From positions 57,290-121,289 of the forward strand of contig CAJTXR010000005.1 of NCBI GenBank assembly GCA_910584005.1: a DNA stretch of 64,000 nucleotides, written 5' to 3'. Made by a program: the position numbers and the translations under genes. The DNA comes from an uncultured Anaeroplasmataceae bacterium. GTDB taxonomy: Bacteria; Bacillota_I; Bacilli_A; Acholeplasmatales; Anaeroplasmataceae. A model generated the notes under the pieces. That model had not been told where the DNA came from. It searched no databases and saw only the letters and a list, made by a program, of their open reading frames with translations. Below are positions 32,917 to 41,689 of this stretch, piece after piece. The stretch's first letter is position 1; every line of letters begins with the position of its first letter.

Positions 32917-33282
32917 GCCTTAATATCAATTATATTGTTATTATCTATCATATTATCAGGATTATTTATGCCAAGAAAATTGAGTTTTTATGTTCATTGT
33001 AAGGCAAAAGATATTCAAGAAGTATATATTTTGGATATAGAAGATCATCGTTATGATATACCAATTGATGAGTATACATCAGTTGTAAATGAAATAAAAC
33101 AATTGAAAATCCGTCCAGTACTTTCTCCATATAAGACATTTACAGTACATTCTTTTTATATTGTTTGTAAGAATGAAACGTATAAAATTAATGGCTATTA
33201 TATGGTTGGAAACAAGCATCATCCTTATAAAATGATAGATATGGAACAATTTGAGAATCTTTTAAATCAATATATAGAATAA
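32860..33282 (+). CDS. Single-pass membrane protein, paralog C
   Basis: 140 residues: the first 18 amino acids are identical to paralog B, then the transmembrane helix (IMIPVIALISIILLLSIILSG) and a diverged outside domain (KDIQEVYILDIEDHRYDIPIDEY, YKINGYYMVGNKHHPYKMID). The YKINGYY motif corresponds to YEIDGFY of A and B, so the fold is probably the same. AAGAAAGGA precedes the ATG. A bidirectional terminator follows, closing the operon that contains the peptidase. Divergence confined to the exposed domain suggests selection for different partners. Function unknown. Confidence 0.75.
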   Translation: MEESKKSFFKNKKIMIPVIALISIILLLSIILSGLFMPRKLSFYVHCKAKDIQEVYILDIEDHRYDIPIDEYTSVVNEIKQLKIRPVLSPYKTFTVHSFYIVCKNETYKINGYYMVGNKHHPYKMIDMEQFENLLNQYIE

Positions 33283-33322
33283 AAAATGAAGCGAGAAAAT
33301 TAAATTCTCGCTTCATTTTTTA
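33282..33322. terminator. Bidirectional terminator between paralog C and trpS
   Basis: AAAAATGAAGCGAGAA (33282-33297) pairs with TTCTCGCTTCATTTTT (33305-33320), a 16-bp perfect stem with a 7-nt loop. Confidence 0.88.
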
Positions 33323-34303
33323 TTTTAGTCCTACTTTTCGATATACCTTCGATAACTTTTTTCTAGCTGTATAAGTTGCTTTTTGAGCACCTGTTTCTAA
33401 GATTTGATCTATTAAAGATCCAGATTGGATATCTTTTACCTTTTGTTGAAGTTTTCCTAGTTTTTCACATACTACATCTGCAACTACTTTTTTAAATGTA
33501 CCATAGCCAGCATGCTGGTACTCAGAAACTAATGAGTCAATAGATGTATTTGTTAATACTGAAAGAATAGTAAGTAGGTTAGAGATTCCAGGCTTTTTTT
33601 CTGGATCATAAATCACTTCATTATCACAATCTGTAACAGCTGACATAATTTTCTTTCTCGTAATATTCAAATCTTCTAAAAGGTAAATTGTTCCTTTCTC
33701 AGATTCGGATTTGCTCATTTTCTTTTCTGGATTAGATAAGGAATTAATTTTAGCTCCCATTTTTGGAGTTATTGGTTCTGGAACGACAAAAGTTTCTGAA
33801 TAGTGATTATTGAAACGTATGGCCAAATCTCTTGTTAATTCTACATGTTGTTTTTGATCGATTCCTACGGGGATATAGTCTGCATCATAAAGAAGTATAT
33901 CTGCAGCCATAAGGGTAGGATAAATGAATATTCCTGTTGGTATGGAATCATTAGTCGTCATCTTTGCCGTTTTATCCTTATATTGTGTCATTCTAGAGAG
34001 CTCGCCCATATAAGAATTACATGCCATAATATAGCCTAATTCAGCATGTTCATGAACATCACTTTGTTTAAATAATACAACTTTTTCTGGGTCTAAGCCA
34101 CAGGCTAAATAGACAGAGATTAAATCTTTTGTATTTTTTCTTAATTCTTTTGGATCAATAGGAAGCGTTAATGCATGTAAATCCGCTATAAATATATATA
34201 ATTCGTATTCATCCTGATATTCAATGAATTGTTTGATTGCTCCTATATAATTGCCTAAAGTTAATTGTCCAGTTGGTTTGATGCCACTTAGCATTCTTTT
34301 CAT
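33320..34303 (-). CDS. trpS: Tryptophan--tRNA ligase
   Basis: Charges tRNA-Trp with tryptophan (EC 6.1.1.2). This class I synthetase of 327 residues shows the HIGH-type region as SGIKPTGQLTLGNYIGA near the N-terminus and KMSKSE as the KMSKS loop. DADYIPVGIDQKQHVELTRDLA is diagnostic of TrpRS. The start is set at plus 34303 because AAAGGA lies 8 nt upstream; the Met three codons earlier overlaps that site. Expression is controlled by a T-box leader with a TGG specifier. Convergent with the peptidase operon. Confidence 0.97.
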   Translation of the reverse strand: MKRMLSGIKPTGQLTLGNYIGAIKQFIEYQDEYELYIFIADLHALTLPIDPKELRKNTKDLISVYLACGLDPEKVVLFKQSDVHEHAELGYIMACNSYMGELSRMTQYKDKTAKMTTNDSIPTGIFIYPTLMAADILLYDADYIPVGIDQKQHVELTRDLAIRFNNHYSETFVVPEPITPKMGAKINSLSNPEKKMSKSESEKGTIYLLEDLNITRKKIMSAVTDCDNEVIYDPEKKPGISNLLTILSVLTNTSIDSLVSEYQHAGYGTFKKVVADVVCEKLGKLQQKVKDIQSGSLIDQILETGAQKATYTARKKLSKVYRKVGLK

Positions 34304-34331
34304 TTGAATCATCCTTTCTTACTGTAAAATT

Positions 34332-34507
34332 AAAAAAACGCCCCTATGCAAAAAACATAAGGACGCATAAATTGCGTGGTGCCACCTTATTTCTAATGAA
34401 AATCATTAGCTCTTTATTTTAAGTTGTGAACCAATTCCTAATAAGAAGTATTATGATGCTTTCACCATTCATCACTCGCTATACTTAAAGGGACTTCTTT
34501 TAGTACT
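34332..34507 (-). promoter_or_regulatory. Tryptophan T-box riboswitch upstream of trpS
   Basis: On the minus strand the T-box core AGGTGGCACCACG lies at plus 34375-34387. A terminator follows: CGTCCTTATG and CATAGGGGCG pair around TTTTTT, then seven T at plus 34332-34338. Upstream, TTTAAGT and ACTTAAA close stem I around a GGTG-containing distal part. TGG, the Trp codon, sits in the expected specifier position at plus 34431-34433. Uncharged tRNA-Trp should stabilise the antiterminator and switch trpS on. Confidence 0.93.
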
Positions 34508-34513
34508 ATGTTC

Positions 34514-34542
34514 ATTATAAATCCTTATTTCTAAAAATTCAA
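34514..34542 (-). promoter_or_regulatory. Promoter of the trpS T-box transcript
   Basis: Minus-strand TTGAAT (plus 34537-34542), a 17-nt spacer and TATAAT (plus 34514-34519). Confidence 0.75.
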
Positions 34543-34567
34543 TAATTATTTTATCCTTTTTGTTCAT

Positions 34568-34596
34568 TTGCATTATAAAGAATTTTATTATATAAT
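34568..34596 (+). promoter_or_regulatory. Promoter of miaB
   Basis: TTGCAT (34568-34573), a 17-nt spacer and TATAAT (34591-34596), so the leader is short (about 12 nt). Confidence 0.75.
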
Positions 34597-34614
34597 ACGC
34601 AATGGTGATTTTAA

Positions 34615-36048
34615 ATGAAAAATATTAAACTTGCAATGCCATCTTTAAAGGATGCAAGAATGCGAAAAAATAAAAAGATTCCTACCATTCGCTATCATCT
34701 AGATGAGAAGTATCAATATCTAGGAAAAGGAAAAACCTACTCTATTTTTACATATGGATGTCAAGGAAATGAAGCAGATAGTGAGGTAATGGCAGGAATA
34801 TTAGAACAAATTGGGTATGTTAAATCTTTAGATGCAATGAATGCAGATATTGTTATATTAAATACATGTGCCATACGTGAAAACGCCGAACAAAGAATTT
34901 GGGGTGTCCTTGGACAGTTGAAAGGCAAAAAGAGGGAAAATCCAGATATGATTGTTGGTATTTGTGGATGTATGCCTCAAGAGGAAAATGCTACAAATAA
35001 AATTTTAGAATCTTATGATTTTATCGATCTTGTTTTTGGAACCCACAACAAGCAGAATTTACCACGTCTAATCTATGAAGCCTATATGACAAAATCAAAG
35101 GTCGTAGAGGTAATCTCTAGCGAAGGAGAAATTTTAGAAGAAGCTCCTAAAATAAGGGAGTTACATCATAAAGCCTGGGTAAATATTATGTATGGTTGTG
35201 ATGAATTTTGTACGTATTGTATCGTTCCTTATACGAGAGGGAAAGAAAGAAGTCGGGCTAAGGAAGATATCATTCAAGAGGTTGAAACGCTTGTGGAATC
35301 TGGGTATAGTGAGATTACTTTGCTCGGTCAAAATGTAAATGCTTATGGAAAAGATCTAGGAAGTGGGTATACATTTGGAGATCTATTATATGACTTAGAT
35401 CAAACTGGAATTCAAAGAATCCGATTTACGACTTCCCATCCAAGAGATTTAGATGAGAAAACGATGCAGGCGATGCATGATTGTAAAAGCGTAATGCCAC
35501 ATTTACATCTACCCGTTCAGTCAGGGGATAATGAAATCCTAAAAAAAATGAATCGAAAATACACATGTGAGGAGTACTTATCTAAGGTAAGACGATTAAA
35601 AGAACTTGTTCCTGATTTAGCCTTGACTACAGATATTATTGTTGGATTTCCTAATGAAACAGAAGAACAATTTCAAAATACGATAAAATTAGTAGAGGCT
35701 GCTGAATTTGAAGGTGCATATACATTTATTTATTCTAAAAGAGAAGGAACGCCCGCTGCTTCTATGCCAGACTCAATTTCTGAACAGGAAAAGCATGAAC
35801 GGTTAACGCTTTTAAATCAATATATCAATAAAGGATATTTAGCTGGACATCAACGATTTTTAAATCAAATTGTTGAAGTGTTAGTGGATGGTCCTTCTAA
35901 AAATGGGGAAGGTATGATGTGTGGATACACAAAGCATTTGAAATTGACTCATTTTAAATCTAATGATTTGTCTTTAGTAGGTAAAATGGTAAAAGTCAAA
36001 ATAACAGAAGCAAAAACTTGGTTTATGATCGGTGAGCTTTGTGAATGA
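34615..36048 (+). CDS. miaB: tRNA-2-methylthio-N6-dimethylallyladenosine synthase MiaB
   Basis: Radical-SAM methylthiotransferase that modifies A37 of tRNAs reading UNN codons. The 477 residues show the UPF0004 domain with three cluster cysteines (YGCQGNEADSE, ILNTCAIRE, GICGCMPQE) and the radical-SAM cluster CDEFCTYC followed by IVPYTRGKERSR. A TRAM-type domain is at the C-terminus. There is a ~35-residue basic N-terminal extension before the first strand, as in Bacillus homologues. GGTGAT precedes the ATG. It overlaps the ricA-like gene by 8 nt, the order seen in Bacillus (ymcB-ymcA). Confidence 0.96.
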   Translation: MKNIKLAMPSLKDARMRKNKKIPTIRYHLDEKYQYLGKGKTYSIFTYGCQGNEADSEVMAGILEQIGYVKSLDAMNADIVILNTCAIRENAEQRIWGVLGQLKGKKRENPDMIVGICGCMPQEENATNKILESYDFIDLVFGTHNKQNLPRLIYEAYMTKSKVVEVISSEGEILEEAPKIRELHHKAWVNIMYGCDEFCTYCIVPYTRGKERSRAKEDIIQEVETLVESGYSEITLLGQNVNAYGKDLGSGYTFGDLLYDLDQTGIQRIRFTTSHPRDLDEKTMQAMHDCKSVMPHLHLPVQSGDNEILKKMNRKYTCEEYLSKVRRLKELVPDLALTTDIIVGFPNETEEQFQNTIKLVEAAEFEGAYTFIYSKREGTPAASMPDSISEQEKHERLTLLNQYINKGYLAGHQRFLNQIVEVLVDGPSKNGEGMMCGYTKHLKLTHFKSNDLSLVGKMVKVKITEAKTWFMIGELCE

Positions 36049-36364
36049 TTTAAAACAAGCCCTTTTAGAACTCCCGACCATAAAACGAATAAAAGAATTA
36101 GAAAATTTTATTGATTCTAATCCAAAATTAAATCATTTATTGAATCAATTAAAAACGAAGCAGAAGCAAATGGTTCAGGCCAAAGAATTTCATCAGCAGA
36201 AGCAATATAGCATTTATGAGGCTGAATATAAAGCTCTATATAATGAAATATTAAATTATCCTTTTGTCGAGGAATATCTAGATTTACTTGAGGAAGCCAA
36301 TACACTTTTATTGGATGTTTCAAATATTATAGAAAAAAGAATTAATTCTCATTTGAAAGATTGA
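36041..36364 (+). CDS. ricA: YlbF/YmcA family protein, probable RicA
   Basis: A small helical protein of the YlbF/YmcA family. In Bacillus RicA (YmcA) works with RicF and RicT as an iron-sulfur-containing complex that assists RNase Y and affects sporulation, competence and biofilm. The 107 residues include LNQLKTKQKQMVQAKEFHQ and YPFVEEYLDLLEEANTLLLDVSNIIEKRI, matching the family's helical pattern. The start is set at the GTG at 36041, 4 nt after GGTGAG; a GTG at 36032 in the same frame is the alternative. RicA is favoured over YlbF by the miaB neighbour. It is shorter than Bacillus YmcA and lacks its Cys-containing tail, so cluster binding may differ. Confidence 0.8.
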   Translation: MNDLKQALLELPTIKRIKELENFIDSNPKLNHLLNQLKTKQKQMVQAKEFHQQKQYSIYEAEYKALYNEILNYPFVEEYLDLLEEANTLLLDVSNIIEKRINSHLKD

Positions 36365-36393
36365 AATATTAGAAAAAACTCTAATATTTTTTT
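36365..36393 (+). terminator. Intrinsic terminator after ricA
   Basis: AATATTAGA and TCTAATATT pair around AAAAAC, then a T run. Confidence 0.82.
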
Positions 36394-36514
36394 CTTTTCT
36401 TTTTGTAGTTGGAATACAAATTATATTTTAAAAAAAATTAAAAAATAGAATAATCATTTCAATAAAACAACAAAAATTATAATATTTGTTCACTTTTTTT
36501 GCTTTTATTCACTC

Positions 36515-36528
36515 GGAAAACGTTTACA
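36515..36528 (+). promoter_or_regulatory. cre-like catabolite-repression element upstream of oppA
   Basis: GGAAAACGTTTACA matches the CcpA consensus TGWAARCGYTWNCW at 13 of 14 positions. It lies about 70 nt upstream of the predicted transcription start, a position more common for activation than for repression. Confidence 0.6.
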
Positions 36529-36552
36529 ATGAAATAAAATATAATTTAAAGA

Positions 36553-36581
36553 TTGATTTAGGAATAAATATAGATTATAAT
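36553..36581 (+). promoter_or_regulatory. Promoter of the opp operon
   Basis: TTGATT (36553-36558), a 17-nt spacer and TATAAT (36576-36581). The upstream part of the long reading frame that begins at 36486 lies before this promoter. Confidence 0.75.
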
Positions 36582-36614
36582 ACAATAAATTTCATGAAAA
36601 GGAGAGATTACATT

Positions 36615-39089
36615 ATGAAATTATTAAAGAAAATAATGGGGCTTGGCTGTGTTGCTCTAGGGGTTGCAGCATTAGCTAGTTGTGATGGCGATAAAGATAA
36701 GAATGAAACCTACACTTATCATACGACTATGGCAATTGAGCCTAAAACTTTCAACCCTCACACATGGGAAACAAATGATGATAGTTTAGTATCCGGTTAT
36801 GCTGAAATTGGTTTCTTAGAGCCTATCTATGATGTTGCAAAGAATGATGGTTCATATACTTGGGCTTATGAAATGGCAACTGGCATTTCTGATTATACTC
36901 AATTAGCAACTGCTGCTGAAAAAGAAAAATGGGGTGTTAAACCTGATGAAAAAGAGCGTTTGTATAAAATTGAGTTAAATCCAAATGCAAAATGGGCAAA
37001 TGGAACTCCAATTAACGCACATACTTATGTTTATTCCATGAAGCAATTATTAAATCCTGAAATGATTAATTATCGTGCAAACAATTATGTTTCTGGTTCT
37101 TCATCTATTATGGGAGCATATGATTATTTCTGGAGTGGAAGAGATAGTTATGTAACATTAGATGAATATCCAACATTTAAAGTAGATGGAAAAGCAGCTG
37201 TATTGGATGTTACACCTTTAATGCAAGCTGGATTTGAATTGGATCCAAAAGATGTAAAAGGTTCAGGATATGATTCTTATTTATTAGTAGGTGATAAATA
37301 TTTATATGATTTATATCCAGATTTATATACAAATGATTGTAGAATGACTCTATCTTTAGATACTTTAAATAAGTTTATGGAAGATTTTAAGAAGACTCAA
37401 TTCTATGCTGTTATGAAAATGGAATTCCCTACTGCTGCAGATGCAATGGCAGTTGTAAATAAGACAACTGAATTAACTGAGGATGATTTAAAAGCATTAA
37501 AAGATGCAATTTATATTCTTACTGCTCCATTAACTAATCCAGAATTAGAGTATGATGATACAGTAGGTTTATACGCTTTAGATGATTATACTTTAGTTTA
37601 TGTATTACAATCTACTTACTCTGAATTCTATTTCAAAATGTCAATGAGTTCTTTATGGTTAGTTTATGAAGATTTATATGAAAAAGGTAAAACCAAAGTT
37701 GGTAATTTAGTTACTACAAACTATGGTACTTCCGTTGATACATATATGTCCTATGGTCCTTATAAATTAGATACTTATGAAAAAGGCAAACAAATGCGTT
37801 TTGTTAGAAATGACAATTGGTATGGATATACAGATGGAAACCACAAAGATCAATATATGACAGATGGTATTACAATTGATGTTGTAAGCCAACATTCAAC
37901 TGCATTGCTTGGTTTTGAACAAGGTAAATATGATGATATTGGTCTAGATGTTAATGATATGGCTAAATATGGAAATAGTGAATGGTTAAAGGGTGTAAAT
38001 ACAACATATACATGGAGATTAGTATTTAATACAAATTTGGATGTTTTAAAGAGTCTTGAAGGTTCTTCTGGAAACAATAAGCAAGTTTTAGCAAATACTG
38101 CATTTAGAAAAGCATTCTCTGTAGCTATTGATAGACAAAAATTTATCAATGAAGCCGTTGGTGCTGGTACTCCTGCATTCTATTTAATCAATAGTTTATA
38201 TATGTATGATGTTGAAAATAATCCAAATTCCGTATATAGAAACACTGAACCTGCTATGAAAGTAGTTACTGACTTATTTGGTATCAAATATGGTGAGGGC
38301 GAAAAGTATAAGACATTAGAAGAGGCTTATAAAGCAGTTTCTGGTTATGACTTAGACCAAGCAAGAGCATTAATGCAACAAGCATATGAAGAATGTAAAG
38401 CTAATGGTACTTATAAAGATGGTCAAAAGATTTCTTTAGATTTAGTTGTTACTTCTAGAACTTCAATTTCTGAAGCTGCTAGAAAGAATGCAACTGTTCT
38501 TGATGCATTCTTAAAAGAAGCAATTAAGGGAACTGGTTTTGAAGCAGGTGGAATTGAATTAAATCCAAAAGCATTATCTGATTACTATAATCAATTATTA
38601 GGTGGAGCTTGTGAAATGATCTTTGCTGCTTGGGGTGGAGCAATCTACTGGCCATATAGTACAATTTCTTGTTATGTAAATGATGCTAACCAAAGTACAA
38701 AAGTACATGAAGGTGCATGTTGGAACCCTGTAACAACAAGTTTAACCTTAACATTAGACTTCAACGGTGATGGTGTTGCTGAAGAAAGAACAATGACTTA
38801 TAATCAATGGGGTGTTGCATTAAATCAAGGTGAATTTGCAAATGCTTCATTTGAATTGAGAAATGAAATTATGGCTGCATTAGAGTACAATGTATTGAAT
38901 CAATATTATACGATTCCTTTATATTGTGATGCATCAGTTTCATTAGATTCTAAGCGTTTAAAATATATTGCTGATGAATACAATGTTATGTATGGATTTG
39001 GTGGTTTAAGATTCTTAAAGTATACATATTCTGACCAAGCTTGGGAAAAGTATGTAAGTAAACAAGGTGGAACTTTAAGCTACGAATAA
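36615..39089 (+). CDS. oppA: Oligopeptide ABC transporter substrate-binding lipoprotein
   Basis: Extracellular peptide-binding lipoprotein of the SBP_bac_5 (OppA/DppA) family. The ATG at 36615 follows AAAAGGAGAG. The lipobox is LASC near residue 22. The family opening YTYHTTMAIEPKTFNPHTWETN, KWANGTPINAHTYVYSMKQLL, FRKAFSVAIDRQKFINE and WGGAIYWPYSTIS are recognisable. At 824 residues it is much longer than the usual ~540, with added segments around residues 175-340. It heads the oppABCDF operon. A stem-loop after its stop probably raises its mRNA over that of the permease genes. Peptide import is inferred; the ligand range is unknown. Confidence 0.93.
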   Translation: MKLLKKIMGLGCVALGVAALASCDGDKDKNETYTYHTTMAIEPKTFNPHTWETNDDSLVSGYAEIGFLEPIYDVAKNDGSYTWAYEMATGISDYTQLATAAEKEKWGVKPDEKERLYKIELNPNAKWANGTPINAHTYVYSMKQLLNPEMINYRANNYVSGSSSIMGAYDYFWSGRDSYVTLDEYPTFKVDGKAAVLDVTPLMQAGFELDPKDVKGSGYDSYLLVGDKYLYDLYPDLYTNDCRMTLSLDTLNKFMEDFKKTQFYAVMKMEFPTAADAMAVVNKTTELTEDDLKALKDAIYILTAPLTNPELEYDDTVGLYALDDYTLVYVLQSTYSEFYFKMSMSSLWLVYEDLYEKGKTKVGNLVTTNYGTSVDTYMSYGPYKLDTYEKGKQMRFVRNDNWYGYTDGNHKDQYMTDGITIDVVSQHSTALLGFEQGKYDDIGLDVNDMAKYGNSEWLKGVNTTYTWRLVFNTNLDVLKSLEGSSGNNKQVLANTAFRKAFSVAIDRQKFINEAVGAGTPAFYLINSLYMYDVENNPNSVYRNTEPAMKVVTDLFGIKYGEGEKYKTLEEAYKAVSGYDLDQARALMQQAYEECKANGTYKDGQKISLDLVVTSRTSISEAARKNATVLDAFLKEAIKGTGFEAGGIELNPKALSDYYNQLLGGACEMIFAAWGGAIYWPYSTISCYVNDANQSTKVHEGACWNPVTTSLTLTLDFNGDGVAEERTMTYNQWGVALNQGEFANASFELRNEIMAALEYNVLNQYYTIPLYCDASVSLDSKRLKYIADEYNVMYGFGGLRFLKYTYSDQAWEKYVSKQGGTLSYE

Positions 39090-39120
39090 TTCTTGGCTGA
39101 AATTTTAAAAAAACAAATTG

Positions 39121-39149
39121 TCGGGATACGAATCACATAAGTATCCCGA
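39121..39149 (+). other. Intercistronic stem-loop between oppA and oppB
   Basis: TCGGGATAC (39121-39129) pairs with GTATCCCGA (39141-39149), with no T run of terminator quality after it. It fits a processing or 3'-protecting stem that allows more binding protein than permease to be made. Confidence 0.7.
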
Positions 39150-39179
39150 TTGTTTGCATTAAAAAAAGGGGTTTTAAAA

Positions 39180-40142
39180 ATGTTAAAGTATGTATTAAAA
39201 AGAATTGCATTAATGTTAGTTACATTTTTAATTATTATCTCTATTTGCTTTGTTTTGATTAAATTAGTTCCAATTACGGATGGAACGGATATAATTCAAA
39301 ATGAAATAGAAAAGGCAAAAAGAGAAGCATTAGGATATAACAAACCAATCATTGTGCAACTCGGGATTTATTTGAAAAATTTAATTTTCCATTTAGACTT
39401 AGGGGTTTCATGGAAGAAAGAAAGAATGGTTGACGTTTCCTCAATGATAGCTAGAAGATTGCCACCAACGATGATTCTAAATTTCTATTCTTTGATATTT
39501 TCTATTCCAATTGGTATTGCTTTAGGTGTGTTTGCCGCATTGAAGAAGAACAAATGGCAAGATCATTGTGTTTCAACTATTGTTATGATTTTTGTTTCTG
39601 TACCATCATTTGTTTATGCTTTCTTGCTCCAATATTTCTTAGCACATAAATGGAAACTTTTACCACTCATCACATCTTCGCTTGTAGATGCCGGCGGAAG
39701 TTGGTTTAGTTGGAAGATGTTTGTATCTATGATTTTGCCAATTTTGGCATTATCCTTTGGTTCAATTGCTGGATTGACGAGATTTACAAGAGCAGAGTTA
39801 ACAGAAACACTAACGAGTGATTATATGCTTTTGGCTAGAACAAAAGGATTAACCAAACGTCAAGCTGTTGTTCATCACGCATTAAAAAATGCAATGGTAC
39901 CTATTTTACCTTCTATCATCTCTTCTTTCATTTCGATCCTTTCAGGTTCTTTAATAATTGAAGGTATTTTTGCTGTACCAGGCATTGGTGGACTATATAT
40001 AGAGTCTGTTAACTTATTGGACTATGATCTTTTCATGGGTTGCAATGTTTTCTATATCTTTGTTGGATTAGCAGCAGGAATCGTTGTAGATTTGAGCTAT
40101 GGATTTATTGATCCTAGAATCAGAATGGGGGCGTCAAAATAA
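39180..40142 (+). CDS. oppB: Oligopeptide ABC transporter permease OppB
   Basis: Inner-membrane permease of the Opp importer, 320 residues. MLKYVLKRIALMLVTFLIIISICFVLIKL is the standard DppB/OppB first helix. Further helices and the EAA loop (LARTKGLTKRQAVVHHALKNAMVPILP) contact the ATPase. The ATG at 39180 follows AAAAAAAGGGG; upstream in-frame codons overlap the stem-loop. It overlaps oppC by one base (TAATG). Length and motifs are normal. Confidence 0.95.
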   Translation: MLKYVLKRIALMLVTFLIIISICFVLIKLVPITDGTDIIQNEIEKAKREALGYNKPIIVQLGIYLKNLIFHLDLGVSWKKERMVDVSSMIARRLPPTMILNFYSLIFSIPIGIALGVFAALKKNKWQDHCVSTIVMIFVSVPSFVYAFLLQYFLAHKWKLLPLITSSLVDAGGSWFSWKMFVSMILPILALSFGSIAGLTRFTRAELTETLTSDYMLLARTKGLTKRQAVVHHALKNAMVPILPSIISSFISILSGSLIIEGIFAVPGIGGLYIESVNLLDYDLFMGCNVFYIFVGLAAGIVVDLSYGFIDPRIRMGASK

Positions 40143-41689
40143 TGCAGGAATATAAAGATTTGACTCCAAGTGATTTTGAGTTCGTGCAACTTGATGACAC
40201 TATTTATGATACTAGATTTGAAACGAAGCCAGTAGGCTATTTAAAAGATGCTTGGAATCGATTTAAAAAGAATAAAGCATCTGTTGTTGCTGCAATTATT
40301 ATTTTATTAATAGTTCTATACGGAGTATTTTATCCATTTACAACTACAAAAAAATTATCTGAAAATGATGTTGAATACAGTTTAATGCGTCCTAAGAATG
40401 AATTCTTATCTAAGATGGGATTCTGTAATGGTCAGTATAAGAAGAAGGGATCTTTAGTTTCTTATGCTCAGGATTATGGAAAAGCGATAGGGTATCTTTA
40501 CCGTCCTGAAAATGCAAATCGAACATTTAAAATTTCAGATTTAGAGGATTTGGAATTTAATCCAGTTAAAAAAATCAAAAGAAAATATGAAGAAGAAGGA
40601 ATCAATTATATTGATTACCAATGTGATCAATATCTTGAAAAAGGCTTTGTTTATGCCCAAATCACTCGAACAGAATATGAAGCAATATTAGAGTGGCAAG
40701 AAGAAACAGGGTATCAGGTTTTATTCCCTCTTGTAGATACCTCCAAATACACAAATTCAATGCATAAGACAAATCCAAATATTTGGTATGAGGTGGACAA
40801 TAAAGGATATCCATTAAATGCTAAAGGTAAAGCGGTAAAAAACATTGATGATTTAGAACAATTGATTCCTAATTTCTTAAAGGATTCTGATGGAAATGTT
40901 CTTTATAAAACGGATTTAGGAACAGATAGTTATAGTGTTCGGATGCTACGATATACTAGACATATATATAATTATGGCTCAGAACCATCTTTCTTTTTAG
41001 GATCTGATGGTATTGGATATGACATTGCTGTTCGTTTGGCTTATGGTATTCGTTTATCTTTGATTTTAGCGATTTGTGTATCTATAATCAATTTAATTAT
41101 TGGTTCTATCTATGGTGCGATAGAAGGCTATTATGGTGGCGTAGTAGATATGACAATGGAGAGAATTACAGATGTTTTAGGTGGAATACCTACAATGGTT
41201 GTTATTACGCTATTTAATATCTTCTTGGTTGAAACAAATAAGGTTTCACCAGCAGTTTCGTTTATTATCGCTTTTATAGCGACAGGATGGATTGGTACGG
41301 CAGGAAGTGTACGTACTCAATTCTATAGATTTAAGCATCAGGAATATGTACTCGCTGCTCGTACATTAGGAGCTAGAGATGTTCGATTGATGTTTAAGCA
41401 CATCTTCCCTAACTCACTAGGAACAATTATAACTTCATCTGTTTTGGTTATTCCTGGTGTAATTTTCAGTGAAACATCTTTATCTTATTTAGGAATTATT
41501 GATTTAAATGGTCCTAATGCATCTTCTGTTGGTACAATGTTATCGAATGGTCAACAATATTTATCCACTTACCCACATGTTATTTTATGGCCAGCCATCA
41601 TTATTGCATTATTAATGTTATGCTTTAACTTATTTGGTAATGGATTAAGAGATGCATTCAATCCATCTTTGAGAGGAGTGGATGAATAA
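40142..41689 (+). CDS. oppC: Oligopeptide ABC transporter permease OppC with large extracytoplasmic insert
   Basis: Second permease of the Opp importer. A cytoplasmic N-terminus (KPVGYLKDAWNRFKKNKAS) precedes the first helix (VVAAIIILLIVLYGVFYPF). Then about 200 residues of charged, Tyr-rich sequence follow before the permease core (IRLSLILAICVSIINLIIGSIYG). The EAA loop EYVLAARTLGARDVRLMFKHIFPN is intact. At 515 residues it is about 200 longer than usual OppC, the excess being in the first outside loop, which may reach the oversized OppA. It overlaps oppB and oppD by one base each. Confidence 0.94.
   Translation: MQEYKDLTPSDFEFVQLDDTIYDTRFETKPVGYLKDAWNRFKKNKASVVAAIIILLIVLYGVFYPFTTTKKLSENDVEYSLMRPKNEFLSKMGFCNGQYKKKGSLVSYAQDYGKAIGYLYRPENANRTFKISDLEDLEFNPVKKIKRKYEEEGINYIDYQCDQYLEKGFVYAQITRTEYEAILEWQEETGYQVLFPLVDTSKYTNSMHKTNPNIWYEVDNKGYPLNAKGKAVKNIDDLEQLIPNFLKDSDGNVLYKTDLGTDSYSVRMLRYTRHIYNYGSEPSFFLGSDGIGYDIAVRLAYGIRLSLILAICVSIINLIIGSIYGAIEGYYGGVVDMTMERITDVLGGIPTMVVITLFNIFLVETNKVSPAVSFIIAFIATGWIGTAGSVRTQFYRFKHQEYVLAARTLGARDVRLMFKHIFPNSLGTIITSSVLVIPGVIFSETSLSYLGIIDLNGPNASSVGTMLSNGQQYLSTYPHVILWPAIIIALLMLCFNLFGNGLRDAFNPSLRGVDE

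Noticed and set aside
30336..33282. Reading the caspase-like locus as a gasdermin-type abortive defence system
   Set aside because: The peptidase is exported and the partners are small single-pass proteins without gasdermin-like length or features, so a cytoplasmic defence role is not supported.
36486..36614. N-terminal extension of oppA from 36486
   Set aside because: This stretch contains the cre-like site and the promoter; the lipoprotein signal starts at 36615 with its own ribosome site.
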